Positions 21,838-45,749 of a stretch of DNA of 64,000 nt are shown here, piece after piece (within the stretch, counting starts at the first letter, position 1; every line of letters begins with the position of its first letter). Position numbers and translations under genes: made by a program. Source of the stretch: Diphasiastrum complanatum (taxonomy: Eukaryota; Streptophyta; Lycopodiopsida; Lycopodiales; Lycopodiaceae); the NCBI GenBank assembly GCA_029204225.1, contig CM055103.1, forward strand, positions 26,221,462 to 26,285,461. The letters run 5' to 3'. Below the pieces are notes generated by a model. It searched no databases. It saw nothing but the letters and a program-made list of their open reading frames with translations, and was not told the origin of the DNA.

Positions 21838-21921
21838 ATGGATACGGAAGTAAACGTTTCTCAAGTACAATCAAATACAAATATAATCACCTCACAAGAA
21901 TCTGTAGCCTCTACTATTCAG
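21838..21921 (+). CDS. Micro-exon of unit copy 3, 28 codons
   Basis: ATG at 21838 leads through 28 codons ending S-Q-E-S-V-A-S-T-I-Q, followed by GTTGGTG. The last ten residues align with the micro-exons of the other units; the first part is an extra in-frame extension. The frame and the phase-0 donor position are kept although the length differs. Confidence 0.4.
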
Positions 21922-22226
21922 GTTGGTGCTTCACGTATATTTCATTCTTCTTTATTAAAATCATAAAGCATATGGTGACAATTTAATACTATCCTTGGCA
22001 ACTTTTTAAGAGGCAGAATGATTCTTAACGATCTTGTTATAAATGTTGCTCCTTTTCCAACAAACAGTGCCATAGCACACAATATCAATGCTTACCGTAG
22101 GGAAAATGATAACCCTCTTTTTTTTGTAATGATATTCTTAGCATATCAAGAATTTGTTAACCTATTTAAAGTTCTTTAAAGTACATGGAATTGTGCAAAG
22201 GATGTACACATTCATAGGATCAGAAC

Positions 22227-22460
22227 GACATGGATTAGCCCTAGTCATACTATGAATGAATGGTTGCAAACTCTTTCATTTGTATTTTTACTTATAGCTA
22301 TTATGTTTTTTTGCTGCTTTCTAAGTCATGATCATGGTTTAAAATTATAGAATGGTAAGTTAGCTTGCGGACTCTTGTATAGCATGGATTTGCTCAAGAA
22401 GTTACGAGAACCGTATATAATCGGTTTACAAGTATGAATGTTGGTATGGCATGGATTTGT
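22227..22460 (+). repeat. GCATGGATTTGC-like modules, copy 3
   Basis: Modules at 22227 (degenerate), 22382 and 22449. The last has partly pairing flanks (GTTGG and CCCAAAC). Confidence 0.55.
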
Positions 22461-22587
22461 CCCAAACTTCATGTACTGGTCCAAGCTACTTATATGTTTG
22501 CATTTTGCTACACATTTTACATAGCTTATTTTCAAATGCATAATGTTCTATATATATAATTAAAGGATATGGACCAAAACCAACAAA

Positions 22588-22650
22588 CTGATCAGCATGG
22601 TCGCCCTGATACGGTATCGATATGGTTTGGCCTATCGCTATAAACAACTT
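22588..22650 (+). other. Conserved D-Q-H-G-R-P-D-T-V box, copy 3
   Basis: One frame runs T-D-Q-H-G-R-P-D-T-V and on through S-I-W-F-G-L-S-L to a TAA. The downstream TTTGGCCTATC is shared with copies 1 and 2 as CTTGGCCTATY. Confidence 0.45.
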
Positions 22651-22732
22651 TCAGTAAGGAAAGATCGAACTATAAAACTTTATTTACATTGCAAGTTGAT
22701 TAGTTAAGTTAAACGTATTTTGTACATGGATA

Positions 22733-23087
<355 letters not shown>

Positions 23088-23262
23088 CTCATGGGTAGTA
23101 TCTAATCAATTATATAACACCCCCTCTTGCTCTAATCTATTTAATAAAATTATAGACCCCTAAAAGATGTGAACCTTTTAAGATGGGAAAGGTTTTGTTT
23201 AACTACACTTTTCAACGAAAGGTCCCTTCCAAAAAGCTTCAAACGAATGCACCTACTCTTGC

Positions 23263-23288
23263 TATAAATATGACTTGCTATAAATATG
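23263..23288 (+). promoter_or_regulatory. Duplicated TATA box of unit copy 4
   Basis: CTATAAATATGA occurs twice 16 bases apart (23262 and 23278), each followed by TATG, about 130-150 bases before a good splice donor. Confidence 0.5.
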
Positions 23289-23990
23289 AAGTCTTTGCTG
23301 AGAGGTTTTTCACCTATTCTCTCCTTCCTACTCTTCATTTGTTTCTCTTGTATACTGCTGAGATAGCGCCCATCCTCAACATACAACGTTGCTTCATGAG
23401 CATTTCGCAGGTATGGATACATCTCCTTGCTCTATGTACTTTGTTGTCAGAACTTTGAAGGACGTAATCATCAAGGATACAATAAAAATGTTAGTATAAC
23501 TATCAGTGATAGCTTGATAGCTATACAAATGTGCTTTGCAGTCATGCTTTCCATCCCAGTGTAGGATGTCGTCTTTGTAATCAAGGGATGCCCATAATAA
23601 CTCTTAATTATCTGCTCATAATAATAAGAATAGTCAATATCTATACCTACTCTCTGAAGTATACCACAACAATGTAATCGATGTTTTAGTTATCTCCTTT
23701 TCCTTAAGTGGTTGTAACCATGCCCCGATAATGTTTGCAGCCTGCAGTTCCAGTACTTTACTCTTGTCTTTCGATTTTATCAAAGTTGATACCAATCACA
23801 AGTATAATACGTTAATGCTCCTATTAAACTAACTAAGATATCAGGGTTTCCTATTACGCTGTGATGGAATTATACCAGTGGTGATTTAAAGACTCAGTGA
23901 CATTCATTTCAATTGTAACTATTATGCTATTAGCTTATCAACTAGTCTTGTTGTGGTATTGCTTGAAGAAACGATAGTAGTGAAATTATC

Positions 23991-24029
23991 ATGGCATCTT
24001 CCCAAGATTACGCTTCCACTACCATTCAG
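23991..24029 (+). CDS. 13-codon micro-exon of unit copy 4
   Basis: ATG plus 12 codons (M-A-S-S-Q-D-Y-A-S-T-T-I-Q) followed by GTATGAGC. Same length as in copies 1 and 2; starts M-A-S-S-Q like copy 1 and ends I-Q like copies 2 and 3. Confidence 0.45.
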
Positions 24030-24220
24030 GTATGAGCTTTCTCATAAGTTAGCATATCAGTACTTCGATTTTTTTTGGAGACTTTTTTACTTACGTTCAA
24101 TTTTTCTTTAAAACTTTGTTTTCCGCTTGATCTTTTATACACAATAAGTTTCCAATCATTTATTAAACTAACCCAATACTTTAAATCGTACCCGTCTCTG
24201 GCTTACGGTACTCTTGCATT

Positions 24221-24506
24221 GCATGGATTTGCACAAGGGTTATTATAATCTCTGTTGTTAGAATGGCATGGATTCGCCCTAACATATTCATTGAGATTAA
24301 TCAAGCCAAAGACTTCTTATTAGTTGTTTTATATGGCAGCTTAAATAAATTTGTAATTTTTGCATATGCCCTTTCAAGTGTTATGCTAGTAATTAAACTA
24401 GTAATCGAGCTTGAATATCCTTTGGAAAGCATGGATATGCTCAAAGGATACGACACCATTACACAACTCTTTCATGGGTCCACGGGTTAGCATGGCATGG
24501 ATTTGC
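24221..24506 (+). repeat. Four GCATGGATTTGC modules, copy 4
   Basis: Modules at 24221, 24266, 24429 and 24495. The second (GTTAG..GGCATGGATTCGCC-CTAAC) and fourth (GGTTAG..GCATGGATTTGC-CCTAAC) sit in clear hairpins; the third has the AGCAT-GGAT-ATGCT stem-loop. Confidence 0.65.
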
Positions 24507-24630
24507 CCTAACACCGTTGTATGTGTGTCCTCGTTCAACCCATAAATATTTTCGTAAAAGCAATTTGCACATGTTTTGTTTATCTGATTTATATACAGAG
24601 TAATTTTTTATATGGTCTAATGCTTGTTAC

Positions 24631-24664
24631 ACTGATCAACATGGCTTTCGTCCTGATACGGTAA
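24631..24664 (+). other. Conserved D-Q-H-G-F-R-P-D-T-V box, copy 4
   Basis: One frame reads T-D-Q-H-G-F-R-P-D-T-V-I then TGA. It lies 601 bases after the micro-exon donor. Confidence 0.45.
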
Positions 24665-24749
24665 TATGATGACTTAGCCTATCATGGGAACCTTGGACTA
24701 TGTATCGTTCATTCTAACCATGTTGTTAAGTAGCAATGCTTATTTCGTA

Positions 24750-25799
<1,050 letters not shown>

Positions 25800-25800
<1 letters not shown>

Positions 25801-27917
25801 TTATACTCGGCCGCATAAAATTGTAAGACTATGTTGAAATCTATGGATATCTGCCAATTATACACTCGGTTTATGATGGGCCAATTTGGGGTATGGATAC
25901 TGATTTGATCCAAAGAAATCCCCAAATCTTTCCATTTATTGCGTCTTGGCATTGGTAAATAATAAGGATCTACCCGCAATTGGCGAGGGCTGGAAACATA
26001 ACTCCTGATGGAATCTGGAGTTTTTTCAAATACCATGGTTCTCCATGTATGCTCTCCCAATGCTAATTCTTTGCCCTCCTCTATCTCAAAGGTCTTGAAT
26101 TTGATTATTCATCCACCCCTCGAGACGTCATGCAGATGTTGTTGTAAAAATGTTCGGATCTGGTCCTCGATGGTGATTGGTTTTTGAAACAAACGCCTGG
26201 GCCTCGATGTGGATGGACCTTCTTCTGTGGCCTAGACATCTTGTATATCTTGGATTTTTGGCTCGTCCAAACCTGTATCCAGGCCTCCCTGATCGTGGTG
26301 GTGAGGAGAGAACTGCAGCATAATAGGAATTGGAATCTGAGGGCCGGTCTTGAGCGACTGTCTTTTCATAATCTTTGATGATTGCTTTTGCCTTTGCCAA
26401 TTCAGTGGTTGTCGTATGTTTGAGTGTATCAAATTTTTTCTGAAATCCTACCAATGAAATGCGGTAGGTTTCAACTTTCCTGAATAGGTATCTGATTTCG
26501 TCCAATGTGACTGGATGATCAAGCACTTGTGTTTATAAATAAGAATCGCGTTCAAGGGTAGTCACATCCAATTCACCTTGAAGACGTTCACATTCCAACT
26601 CAGCCATGTCCAATTGACCAACCAACAGCAGGACTTGTTGTTTAGCATCTTGGACCGCTTTGTCCACTTGATCTTGCGTTGTTGTCAACGAATCTTGAAG
26701 AGTTCCCACATAGCCTTCAAGAGCATTAGCTGTTTGTTGGGCTTTCTTTAGTTCAGCTTCAGATTTTGCCTCATGTTGTCTGACAATCTTGAGCTCGCGA
26801 TTCAACTGAATGACCTAAATTTGGCTTATTAGGGTATTCTTGGTACCTAGCTCTGATATGTATTTGTCCATGTCTTTCTTTTCATCTATCATGGTTTGGA
26901 TCACTCGCGCAGGGTTTGAGACTAAACCTAATGTGTCACCAGAATCCACTTGGGTTGTAGCAGCAATAGCAGGAGTAGCACTTGTAGGGACAGTTGGCTC
27001 TGGTGTCTTGCCGATTCTTTCTCTTAAAAAACATCTACTCCTTCAAGTCCTTCTGGCACCGTGGCATCGAATTGCTTCGGAGATATAACTGCATGGTCGA
27101 CCCTGATGGTCTCCAGTGCTACTTCAGCTTGATCTTGCTGATTGATCTAAAAAGAGTCATAAAAAACATTAGAACTGTTATGGATCTATTCGAATCCTTT
27201 TCCAGGGGATTGGGAATCAAAGGGTCCTGGACTCTTGGGCATCTCAACCAACGGGTTGGAATCATCAAACATATCCATAAAAGCTTGGGTATTTGATAAA
27301 ATCGCTCGAGTGTGTGGGGGTGAGGCGGCTTGGGCAGTTGTGATTGGAATGGTAGATCCAAGGGTCACAGACAAACCTTGTGAGGAAGAGGAGGCGAGGG
27401 ATGCATCGGTGGATTGGGGGATGGGTATTTCAGTGCGAATGGCAGCAGGAGGTGGAAGCATAGCTGAAGATGTCTGTCTATTACGGCGTCGTGCCGCGGG
27501 AAGCGAGTCAGGAATAACGACTTCGCTGCGCACACGACGACGACTATGAGAACTAGATGCCTGGTGTGAAGACTCAGCAGGCGTGTCTTCATACACGATA
27601 AAACGTTGTCAGCAGAAAATCCATGGACCTTGTTAACTATGTACAAAACAGCAAAGGAGGAGAGAAGAGAGCTCGCAACAAACTGTTGTTTGGAATTTTC
27701 CTTGATGACTCTCTTCAAATCTTCAAATATTGTTTTGTACGAGTTATATTCCAGAAAAGACGCGCTCATAGATCCCCATTAATGTGAGCAAAGGCTCGAC
27801 AAGGTTCATCCATTGAGCCACCATGCTTTTGCTAGGGAGTACCATGACGTCCGTCTTGGTCGGAACACCATGATGAATGACATAGTGTGGAGACTGACTG
27901 GTATCAGTGGAAGACAT
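25800..27917 (-). pseudogene. Accessory coiled-coil ORF of gypsy element 2
   Basis: Starts at M-S-S-T-D-T-S-Q (27917) and can be followed, with stops near 27730-27600 and several frame changes, to about 25800. Parts in order are a folded-looking N-terminal segment, a serine/proline-rich stretch with R-R-R-V-R-S-E (27200-27560), a long coiled coil (26533-26805, rich in A, E, K, L, Q) continuing to about 26420, and a C-terminal domain with P-Y-Y-L-P-M-P-R-R-N (near 25950). No membrane segment is evident. I do not recognise the family. The same coil occurs after integrase in element 1, so it is a genuine part of this retroelement lineage. Confidence 0.6.
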
Positions 27918-28149
27918 GATGAGGAAAAGTATAAACTGAAGGCAAATGATGCGAGAGTATATCAGAAGGCAATATAGAAAATTTGAAAAGTTTTGGTCGC
28001 TGGAAAATTTTGCAAGAGCTTCGCTAGCACAAGTGAGAAATGAAATCGAATTCTACCTTTTTATAGGCTGATTTGGAGAGTCCATTAGACAATGTACTAG
28101 TTCTGGCTACTCAGTTTTGGACAAAAATTTGCAAACATGTTCAGTATTG

Positions 28150-28460
28150 TGAAAATAAGTTATAAAAATCTCGGCAAAGGTTTTCGACGTACTAAACTGA
28201 TCCGACGAAGGTTTTCAAGATCTGGCAAAGGTTCATCCTTCGCCTAAGGACATCATTTGCCCATGTACTATAATAAATGCAAGTTTTGATGATTTGGCCC
28301 TTTGCCCAATCTAAATTTGGCATTCTGAATCCATTTGTCAGGTCGGCGAATGTTAATAAGGGCTGTAAGGTGCTCGGCGAAGGTTCCCAAAATGGTAAGT
28401 TTCTAAACATTTGTTGAAAAATGAAAATTCATCTATCTTGACTTTAGGCTTTGGCAAAGT
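28150..28460 (-). repeat. CCTTCGCCGAG-type repeats in gypsy 2
   Basis: Variants of AACCTTCGCCGAG occur on the minus strand near 28170, 28205, 28220, 28375 and, further right, 29280. They match the repeats in the leader of element 1. Confidence 0.6.
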
Positions 28461-28529
28461 TTTTTCTATGTGTATGTAATGTTTCATATTGCAAAATGCC
28501 AATTTTGGCCTAGAAGAAAATTGAGCTAC

Positions 28530-29215
28530 ATGGTTTGAGTCTAGTTGGTCATATACAACATGCATATAGAATGTAGACATAGAAATGCCAATTATGGGGT
28601 AGAAACTCGTGGCATATTACATGCAATGATTGTAAGTGATCCAAAGTGACATGCAAGGCATGCACAAAGTGAATTGGACACATGCATAGTGATTTGGACA
28701 ATTCTAGTTTAGAATTTGACACTTGGTAAAAGTAGGTAAAAATGCATGCATGTAAAGTGACAATGTCATTAGTTTGCTAGTTATCACTTTTAGATGTGGA
28801 TGAAAGTAGGAGAGAGATGGTTCTACCCCGAGCTACTCCAATCTCCATAACTATGTGTAAGCTCTCTCATACTTTTTTTTTATGAAGAACCAAGCTTTTT
28901 GGATCTATCCTATTGTTTGCTTGAATTTTGCTCTCTCTCTTTCTCTCTCTAACTCGAGTAGAAGGTTATGCTAATGCATTAAATTCTTGTACTTCTTCTC
29001 TTTTGATATTGAATGCAATCATTCTTTGATTATTAGCATGCTAGATTGTGCTTTGGCCATAAATTCTAGAACTAGATCTTGATACTCAATCTAGAATCGA
29101 TTTATGTGCTAAACGCAAAGCTTAGCAAGATCATTCACACTTGAGGATTGTTCCCCACACGTGTGAACTTGCTGGAATTTCATCAACATTTGCCTAACTC
29201 AAAAACAGGTATTAA
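28530..29215 (+). repeat. LTR-like segment of uncertain family
   Basis: No coding potential. The plus strand has a run of short CT-rich blocks, CATGCTAGATT and a CACACGTGTG palindrome (29156-29165) reminiscent of the LTRs in this window. Ends and target duplication were not identified, so this is tentative. Confidence 0.3.
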
Positions 29216-29357
29216 CTCTGGAAAAGAACTTTCGCCCAACTCATTATAGAAAAATCTGAGGTGGATGTATGATCTGAAATCTCGGCGAAGGTTTCTAAGA
29301 CTGCATGTACAACATATGATCCAAAAAGTGACTATCTAAGTCATTTTTCATCAAAAA

Positions 29358-30700
29358 TTATCTTCTGAAAATACTTTCCTTCACTTTTTTTCCTTTTTGA
29401 TGACTTTTTTGAGTTTTGTCCTTGTACGTCCAAGCAAAACAGTCTTGATATTTGATCAATAACTTCCTTAACGCTTGAAATTGTCCGGGAGTAAGTTGCG
29501 CTCCAACTTGAATAATCTTTTCTGGCTCTCCTGGTTCAGCAAGATTCATTGACTGAGTCCTAGCTGGTCCATCGTAGACCTCCTTTGTTTATGGTTCTTT
29601 CTCTTCAGGTCACGATGAGCTTTCGGTAACATAATCACTACATCATCCAAAGTATAGCGTTTGAAATGCTTAGGCATATCATGTTGGACTTCTTCTAATT
29701 GTTCTTTTTCATAAGGGTTGATCTTTGATCTTCATTTAGCTTGCTTGGTAGGAATCGATCTTGGAGGTAATGACTTTCTTGAAGATGTGCTCTTCTCTGA
29801 AGGTGACAACTTCCTTGATGGTGATTTCTTGCGAGAATTATGACTTGAAGTATCATCCTTGACCTTCCCTTTTCCTTTATCCAATAAGGGTGGTACATAG
29901 AATCAACTTTTCGAGATGATTTTTCCCATTTCAGGAGCGTATTATAGTGTTGCTTAACTTGTTTCCTTGTCATAGGTCCTACCATCTTGTCCTCCTTGAA
30001 TATAACTGCTTTTGGCGATTTTATTGTTAGTTCATCCGGAATATCTTGAACTCCATATCTTGAAGGGTCCATATGATTGAGAATCTGCTCATTTGTAAGT
30101 TCTGCCTCTCCATCGTAAGTCAAAGCATGACTAATATGTATTAGATCATCTTCAATCGGACCTGGAATCAGTTCAGTTGATATCCAAACTAGGTTTATCA
30201 TATTCAATGGAAAAGTGATCGGCGTATCCAAAGTTCGATCAAGCAAGAAAATTTCGTTCAATTCGGATTGATTATCTTGTTGACACATATAGCATGTTGT
30301 ACAATCCACTATTGCAAGAGCTTGAATCCAATTGACAGTGTCAATTTGAGAGTCATAATGGACTCCCAAAGTCTTCACTTGTCGATCACAGATATGATCC
30401 GTTGTTGATTAATCATCATCCCCTCTTTGGACTACTAGCTTGATAATCCAAGTAATTGGATCTACTTTGACCGCACGCTCACGATTCTCAAAAGTAATTT
30501 TGTTGGTGCCCCCTTTATGAATTACTTGCGCAACTCATAACCATGGACATCCCAATAAAACTCATTTGGTGCATCAAGTAAGTCCATTACTACAAAAGTA
30601 TGACAAACTGTACTCCAGCTATTTTGACAAAACTTTGATCCAATGAGGAGCTAATTTGGAGCCTCCCATGGCTTAACTTCAGGCTCGATATAAATAAACA
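29358..30700 (-). pseudogene. Gypsy 2 protease-RT linker
   Basis: Minus-strand frames read Y-M-C-Q-Q-D-N-Q-S-E-L (near 30280), T-F-P-L-N-M-I-N-L-V-W and M-N-L-A-E-P-G-E-P (29549), all matching 12136-17800 of element 1. Stops and frameshifts are present. The remaining protease end (30440-30700) is heavily mutated. It stops before the RT domain. Confidence 0.75.
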
Positions 30701-31199
30701 ATGCTATCTACAATGGAAGTGCCTTTTCCATTAAAAAAAAAGTGTGCAAATAGAAACTACACTAAAACTTGTGATGCCACGAAAATGTTAAATATTGAAT
30801 ATCAACATAAATATGGCATGATATACTCGAAAATGAAGATATGAGATGGTTAAGTATAAACGAAAGGACGACATGAAAGTTGTCGAGGATAAGTCGTCAA
30901 CTTCTAAAGTTGAAATGCTTTGGAAGAGTAATATGGCTGACCTTAATAAAAAGTTTGAAAGTGTAGATCTCTGAAGTTGCAGATAAAAGACCAAAAGTGT
31001 CTTCTTCCAACTCAGGAATGTGGTGTACAAAATGTGGAACTTCTGGCACACTAAGGAAGACTACACTACTGTGAATGTCAAATACATTGAAGATCCTGCC
31101 TAGGAGGTACTTTTTATTTTTCAAAATGATGCAACTACTAACTATGTACAGGGTACTGCAGCATCAGCCCAGCAGGACAGACCCAAGTTTGCACCAAGA

Positions 31200-31535
31200 A
31201 GACATAATCCTCCTGAATTTGTTGGACCAGCGAAGTTTCAAACCGCGACTAAACCAGTTTCGGGCAACTGCTACAACTGTGGAGAGTTGGGACATTTTTC
31301 TCCTGACTGTCCTCAACTGCAAAAGTCGATTGGTTATGTACCATTATGCTCGAATTGCAGAGAGCCTGGCCACAAGTATCCTAACTGCCCTCAGCCGCAG
31401 AAGCCGCGACTCAAATATCAGTATGTAGCAACACCAGTTGTTGCAGACACGAAAGCGAAAGCTGCGACTGATGTTGTTGTGCAGAGAATTGGCGTTATTG
31501 AAGGAAAACTAACAAAGACAGAAGATCAGTCCTAG
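31200..31535 (+). pseudogene. Gag end with two zinc knuckles, third gypsy family
   Basis: Two CCHC knuckles lie in tandem: C-Y-N-C-G-E-L-G-H-F-S-P-D-C (near 31270-31310) and C-S-N-C-R-E-P-G-H-K-Y-P-N-C (near 31350-31390). A stop at 31533-31535 ends the frame. The wording of the knuckles differs from elements 1 and 2, so this is another family. The upstream gag is lost or unrecognisable (30720-31190). Confidence 0.8.
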
Positions 31536-31796
31536 CCAAGTGACGTGGAGAAATTATTCAAAGTCACAACGAGAAGCAAAAGCTCTTCGAAACCTGATCA
31601 AAAATCTTCGACAAAGCGTAGAAAATCCTCGAAGAAGAAATCCTCTAGCAAAACAACGAACAAATCTATGACTAAATAAGATCTTAAAGATGACCCTGAC
31701 TATGACCGCGATGTTGCGAAGTTATTTACAAAAGGTATCTCGGCAGAAGCAACAAAAATCATCAACGTTGAACTTCAAACAGCTGTTGCAGAAAAG

Positions 31797-32396
31797 GTGG
31801 TCACTTTCAAGGAAGAGGACTATGAAATCGCGAAGACAAAATTGTCTAGTGCTGTTATCGATAAACCAACCTCGAAATCGAAGACGAAAGAACTTGACAT
31901 CGTAACTGATATTGGATCCCTTCATCCAAACATTACTTTTGAGCAGCTGTTGGCTGATAACACTTATTACAGAAAGCAACTGAAAGGCCTTTTTGTGCCC
32001 AAAAAGAAGAAAAAAGTTTCTCTGCCAGATGCTGGTGTTTTGTCTATCGATTTAGGTGATCTCGGTGCACCTGAAATTGATGTTACTATTGCGGGATGCC
32101 TGATCAACAAAGTGCCAATTGACTCTAGTTCCAGTGTAAATATAATAATAGAAAACACAGCTCATGCTTTGGGGCTGACTGACATTCAACCGACACAACG
32201 AAACATCAAGTTAGCTGATTCGACACGACGAAAACTTGTTGGAGAACTGAAGGATGTCACTGTTCACAATGAATTTTATTGTTATCAAACCACTCGGTTT
32301 GTCATCCTATTTAGTGCTGATTGGACAACCTTGGCTTTATCAATCAAATGCAAGTGTACATTGGAAATCCAGAGAGCTAAGATTTCAGACTGGTGA
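31797..32396 (+). pseudogene. Retroviral-type aspartic protease, third gypsy family
   Basis: Open for 199 codons. The active-site region reads P-I-D-S-S-S-S-V-N-I-I (near 32115-32145) where D-S-G or D-G-G is expected, so the catalytic glycine is lost. I-K-L-A-D-S-T follows. It lies 260 bases after the gag knuckles in the usual gag-protease order. No RT follows. Confidence 0.7.
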
Positions 32397-32469
32397 GACC
32401 AATAACCGAGGTAAGCCAGCATAACAAATCATAACTTGGAGTCGTGACAAATATGAAGGTGAAACTCAT

Positions 32470-32751
32470 TTGTCCGACACCAGCTTTATATCAAAAGAAT
32501 CTTCGTATGCCTTGAATATTTTTCCCAATGAATCTGATATTGAAGTGCAGTACTTTGAATGTTATGAGAATGCTGATTATGAAGAATTCTTCGATGCCTG
32601 CAACGCTGAAGCGGATGTTTCGTATGAAGAAATTAACGTTGCAGACACGAACTCGAAAGAGTCTGATGATTCGAATGACGAATCTGAACATGAATTTGGT
32701 ACCAAAAATCAAGTTGACGACAAGAAAACATTTGTGGAGTCAACCAAATAA
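32470..32751 (+). pseudogene. Acidic ORF downstream of the protease fragment
   Basis: 93 codons rich in D, E and S (E-S-D-D-S-N-D-E-S-E). Probably the linker between protease and RT of the same fragment, by position. No domain recognised. From 32752 to 32994 I see no gene. Confidence 0.35.
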
Positions 32752-32994
32752 TCTCATCCAAAAATGATTTTAAAGGAAAAAAATCATTTTAATGTTTTAC
32801 ATTGACAAATTTTGTTATTCTAGGTGACATTCATTCTAGGATTTTTGGATTCAAAACTCCTCTAGATCTAGTCAAAAACTTACTAGGAGTTGGAAGAGAG
32901 ACTCACAAGAAAAAAAAAAAAAAAGTTATCATCAATACAATGCATATCATGGCATCATATTTGAATGAGATATAAGACGGGGTATTACCCATCA

Positions 32995-43005
<10,011 letters not shown>

Positions 43006-43197
43006 TATCGAATTACTGCAACTTCTGATGGATTTTGAGCTGCTTTTGGTTGCCTCATCATCATCATCGAAGGGAGGAGCTGCAGATATTAATGCTGAAA
43101 GCGAGGCATGGCGATGATCTGATGCAAACCCACGTGGAATAGGATCGGAATTTGCACGATCTATGCATCGCTTTTGGCATCGTGCATGCTTTTTATG

Positions 43198-43198
<1 letters not shown>

Positions 43199-43249
<51 letters not shown>
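43199..43249 (-). repeat. (CT)n tract in the likely 5' UTR of the protease gene
   Basis: GA on the plus strand, hence CT on the gene strand, about 195 bases before the chosen start codon. CT-rich tracts are common in plant core promoters and 5' UTRs. Confidence 0.8.
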
Positions 43250-43253
<4 letters not shown>

Positions 43254-43439
43254 AAGGGATCTAGTCCCTAGAACAACTCAAGGAGCCAAGAAGGAAAAGA
43301 GACTTTAGAGCCATTTCAAACTGGCAACCAACAAGGCTGCCCCTCCCTATGTGGCATCTGAGGTAGCTCAGGTGGCATGGCATATCAGCTTTTGCCGCAC
43401 ATACGATACCCAGAGTACATGAATATCTTTGAAACATAG

Positions 43440-43725
43440 GATAGGGAGACAACAACATACTATAGCCAATGCCTAGGTTCTAGTCAAAATCCAATTTGAA
43501 ATGTTGAATTTGATGCGGCATGAACACCTTTGCCACAAGGGACATGGAGACTACAAATGACTAGCCAATGCCTAGGTTTCTCGTCAAAATTCAATTTGAA
43601 ATGTTGATTTTGTTGCTGCATGAACACCTTTGCCACCACATAGGGTATGGATACTACAAAAGACTTGCCAACGCCTCTTGGGTTCTCCTCAATATCCAAT
43701 TTAAAATGTTGGGTTCACTGCATTC
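43440..43725 (+). repeat. Tandem repeat, about 100-base period, three copies
   Basis: The block AGCCAATGCCTAGGTT..TCAAAATYCAATTTGAAATGTTG recurs at 43463, 43563 and about 43667 (more diverged). No coding role seen. From 43726 to 45040 I find nothing recognisable; a 103-codon frame at 44363-44674 has no known features. Confidence 0.75.
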
Positions 43726-45049
43726 TGCATGCAACATGTGCCCACAAATTACCTTTGTGTCTTGAATGGCGATGGTCTCAACGTGGAACCTATGAGTTCA
43801 GAGGGAGCAAGAGTGCATGGTAAGTGCATGGAAACCCCAAAGAAGAGTGTACATCCCCGGAATGAGGACCTTTGCCCGAGGATGAAAGCTTGCAACGCAG
43901 ACTCTAGGGAAGCTTCAACACCTTGGACCATCCCCTACATGGTCCCAAGTGTGTGCTCTTTTCCATAGCTTTTTGAGTTGTTAAAAATGTTCCATGCAAA
44001 CAACCAACCACAAATTGACACATTACACATGAAACTTTCCACGAAAGAAAAGTCCATGTGCTGTATTCCAATCATATGGACAACCAAGTCCAAATTGCCA
44101 CATAACAAATGGAACTTAGTAGGAAGTTTCAAGTGATATGTGTGAAATTGTGATTGGTTGTCCACATGGCGGACCTTCTATTAGAAGGAAAGGATATGTA
44201 AATTTTGTCATCTGAGGTTGCAATAAGATACAAACAAATTGAGGTTGTAAAGTGTTGTTAATAAGATTAACAACACTTTTTTGCCTTTTCTCATTTCAAT
44301 AGAATGCTTTTTCATTTGAAGTTGCTCATTGGAAGGACTATTTTATCATACTTCTATTTTAGGTGACAAATTTGGTAACATGGGGAAGAGGGATGTGGAA
44401 AAGTGGGAGAAGGCTCAATTTTTATTCTATCATTGGTGGAGGACCCCTTTACTCAAATCTCACCTTTTACACAAGGTTGGGACTTACTCTTGCTAAGTTG
44501 CATCGTAGGTGGCAAAGAATGAATGCCAACATTGGTAAGGACCTTGACATGTTTACTTGTAGATTAATAAGTATGGGATCTGGGCTCCAATGGAGCACCT
44601 TATACCATGATCCATATTTAACTAGGGGGACACTTTACCTAAGCGTCCTAATTTGTATCAAAGCTTTGGATTGAAGCTACATAAAGCATGCTAAGAGTCA
44701 ATTACGTCATCCTAATCACATCAATGATTAGTAGAGGCCTCCTACATGTGCCATTTGTCTTTCACAATTGGACATTTCTAAAAAAGATATATTGCTTGTA
44801 AAGCTCTATCTTGTACTATTTCATTGGGGCTTGCCAGCTAGAGGCTTAAGCTTTATTGCATCCACATGTTAGATATTTGTTTCACAATATATATGTTATA
44901 AAGATACATTTTGAAAAGGTGGGGGGCGGGGGATGCATTTACCACCCTTGAGTTATACTAGGCCTACTATTACGTACCCATAAGGGCACGCAACAAGAAA
45001 CTTGAGGTGTCAGTCTCATTTATGGGACAAAACGATAATCTGGATCTAT

Positions 45050-45270
45050 AGGTCTTTTGGATGCCACGTGTCAATGTCTTATTGGCGTGCAATGACTCTT
45101 TTTTATGGACCCACGTCAGTGTGCACAACTACTGTGTGTCGATGATCATGCGTGTCGCCTATGATCGGAGATGACCCAACATGGACTATGTATATAGAGG
45201 TGGATCTCCATGAGCTTGGTATTCATTCTCTCCTGGAGGATGAAGAGCTCTTCCACTGGTGGTCAGGTCA
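45050..45270 (+). promoter_or_regulatory. LTR-like promoter segment
   Basis: ACGTG-containing blocks (CCACGTGTCA near 45064, CCACGTCAG near 45111) precede GTATATAGAGG (near 45189) as a TATA-like box, as in plant LTR U3 regions. No matching partner or boundaries found. Confidence 0.25.
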
Positions 45271-45749
45271 GGACGATTCTCTAAGCCTCAGGGTGTAGGT
45301 AGGCGAGGGGGACACCATGGCTTATCAGAGATCCAAGCTTGCTTGATGGTGGTCTATAGCTCCAGTGCACGGGGGTGAGGTGGCAGTACCTCTGTGGTTG
45401 GGCGGTAATGTAGTGTTCATCACTTGTTTGTGCTTTAGCAATGATCGGATCGACGATGGGGATCAGAGCCACCAATCATTTCACTCTTAAGTTTTTGGTT
45501 GGTTTAACCTTTTGGTTGATGTTCTTTGAAGGCTTACTTCTCTTCATTGATTTGAGATGAACAACTTTGCTTTTTGGTTTGTGAGAATATGAGGTCGTTT
45601 GAATAGAAAATGAGCCACCTTTACTAGCTATAGTGGAAGTTTGTCGATTTTCTGACTTTTTATCGGCTATTAATTTTTCAAAAGCCAATTTTGTTTTCTG
45701 ACCTTGGTTTCGATGTCAGAAGCCGAAATTTTTTTATGCAACCTTGTAA

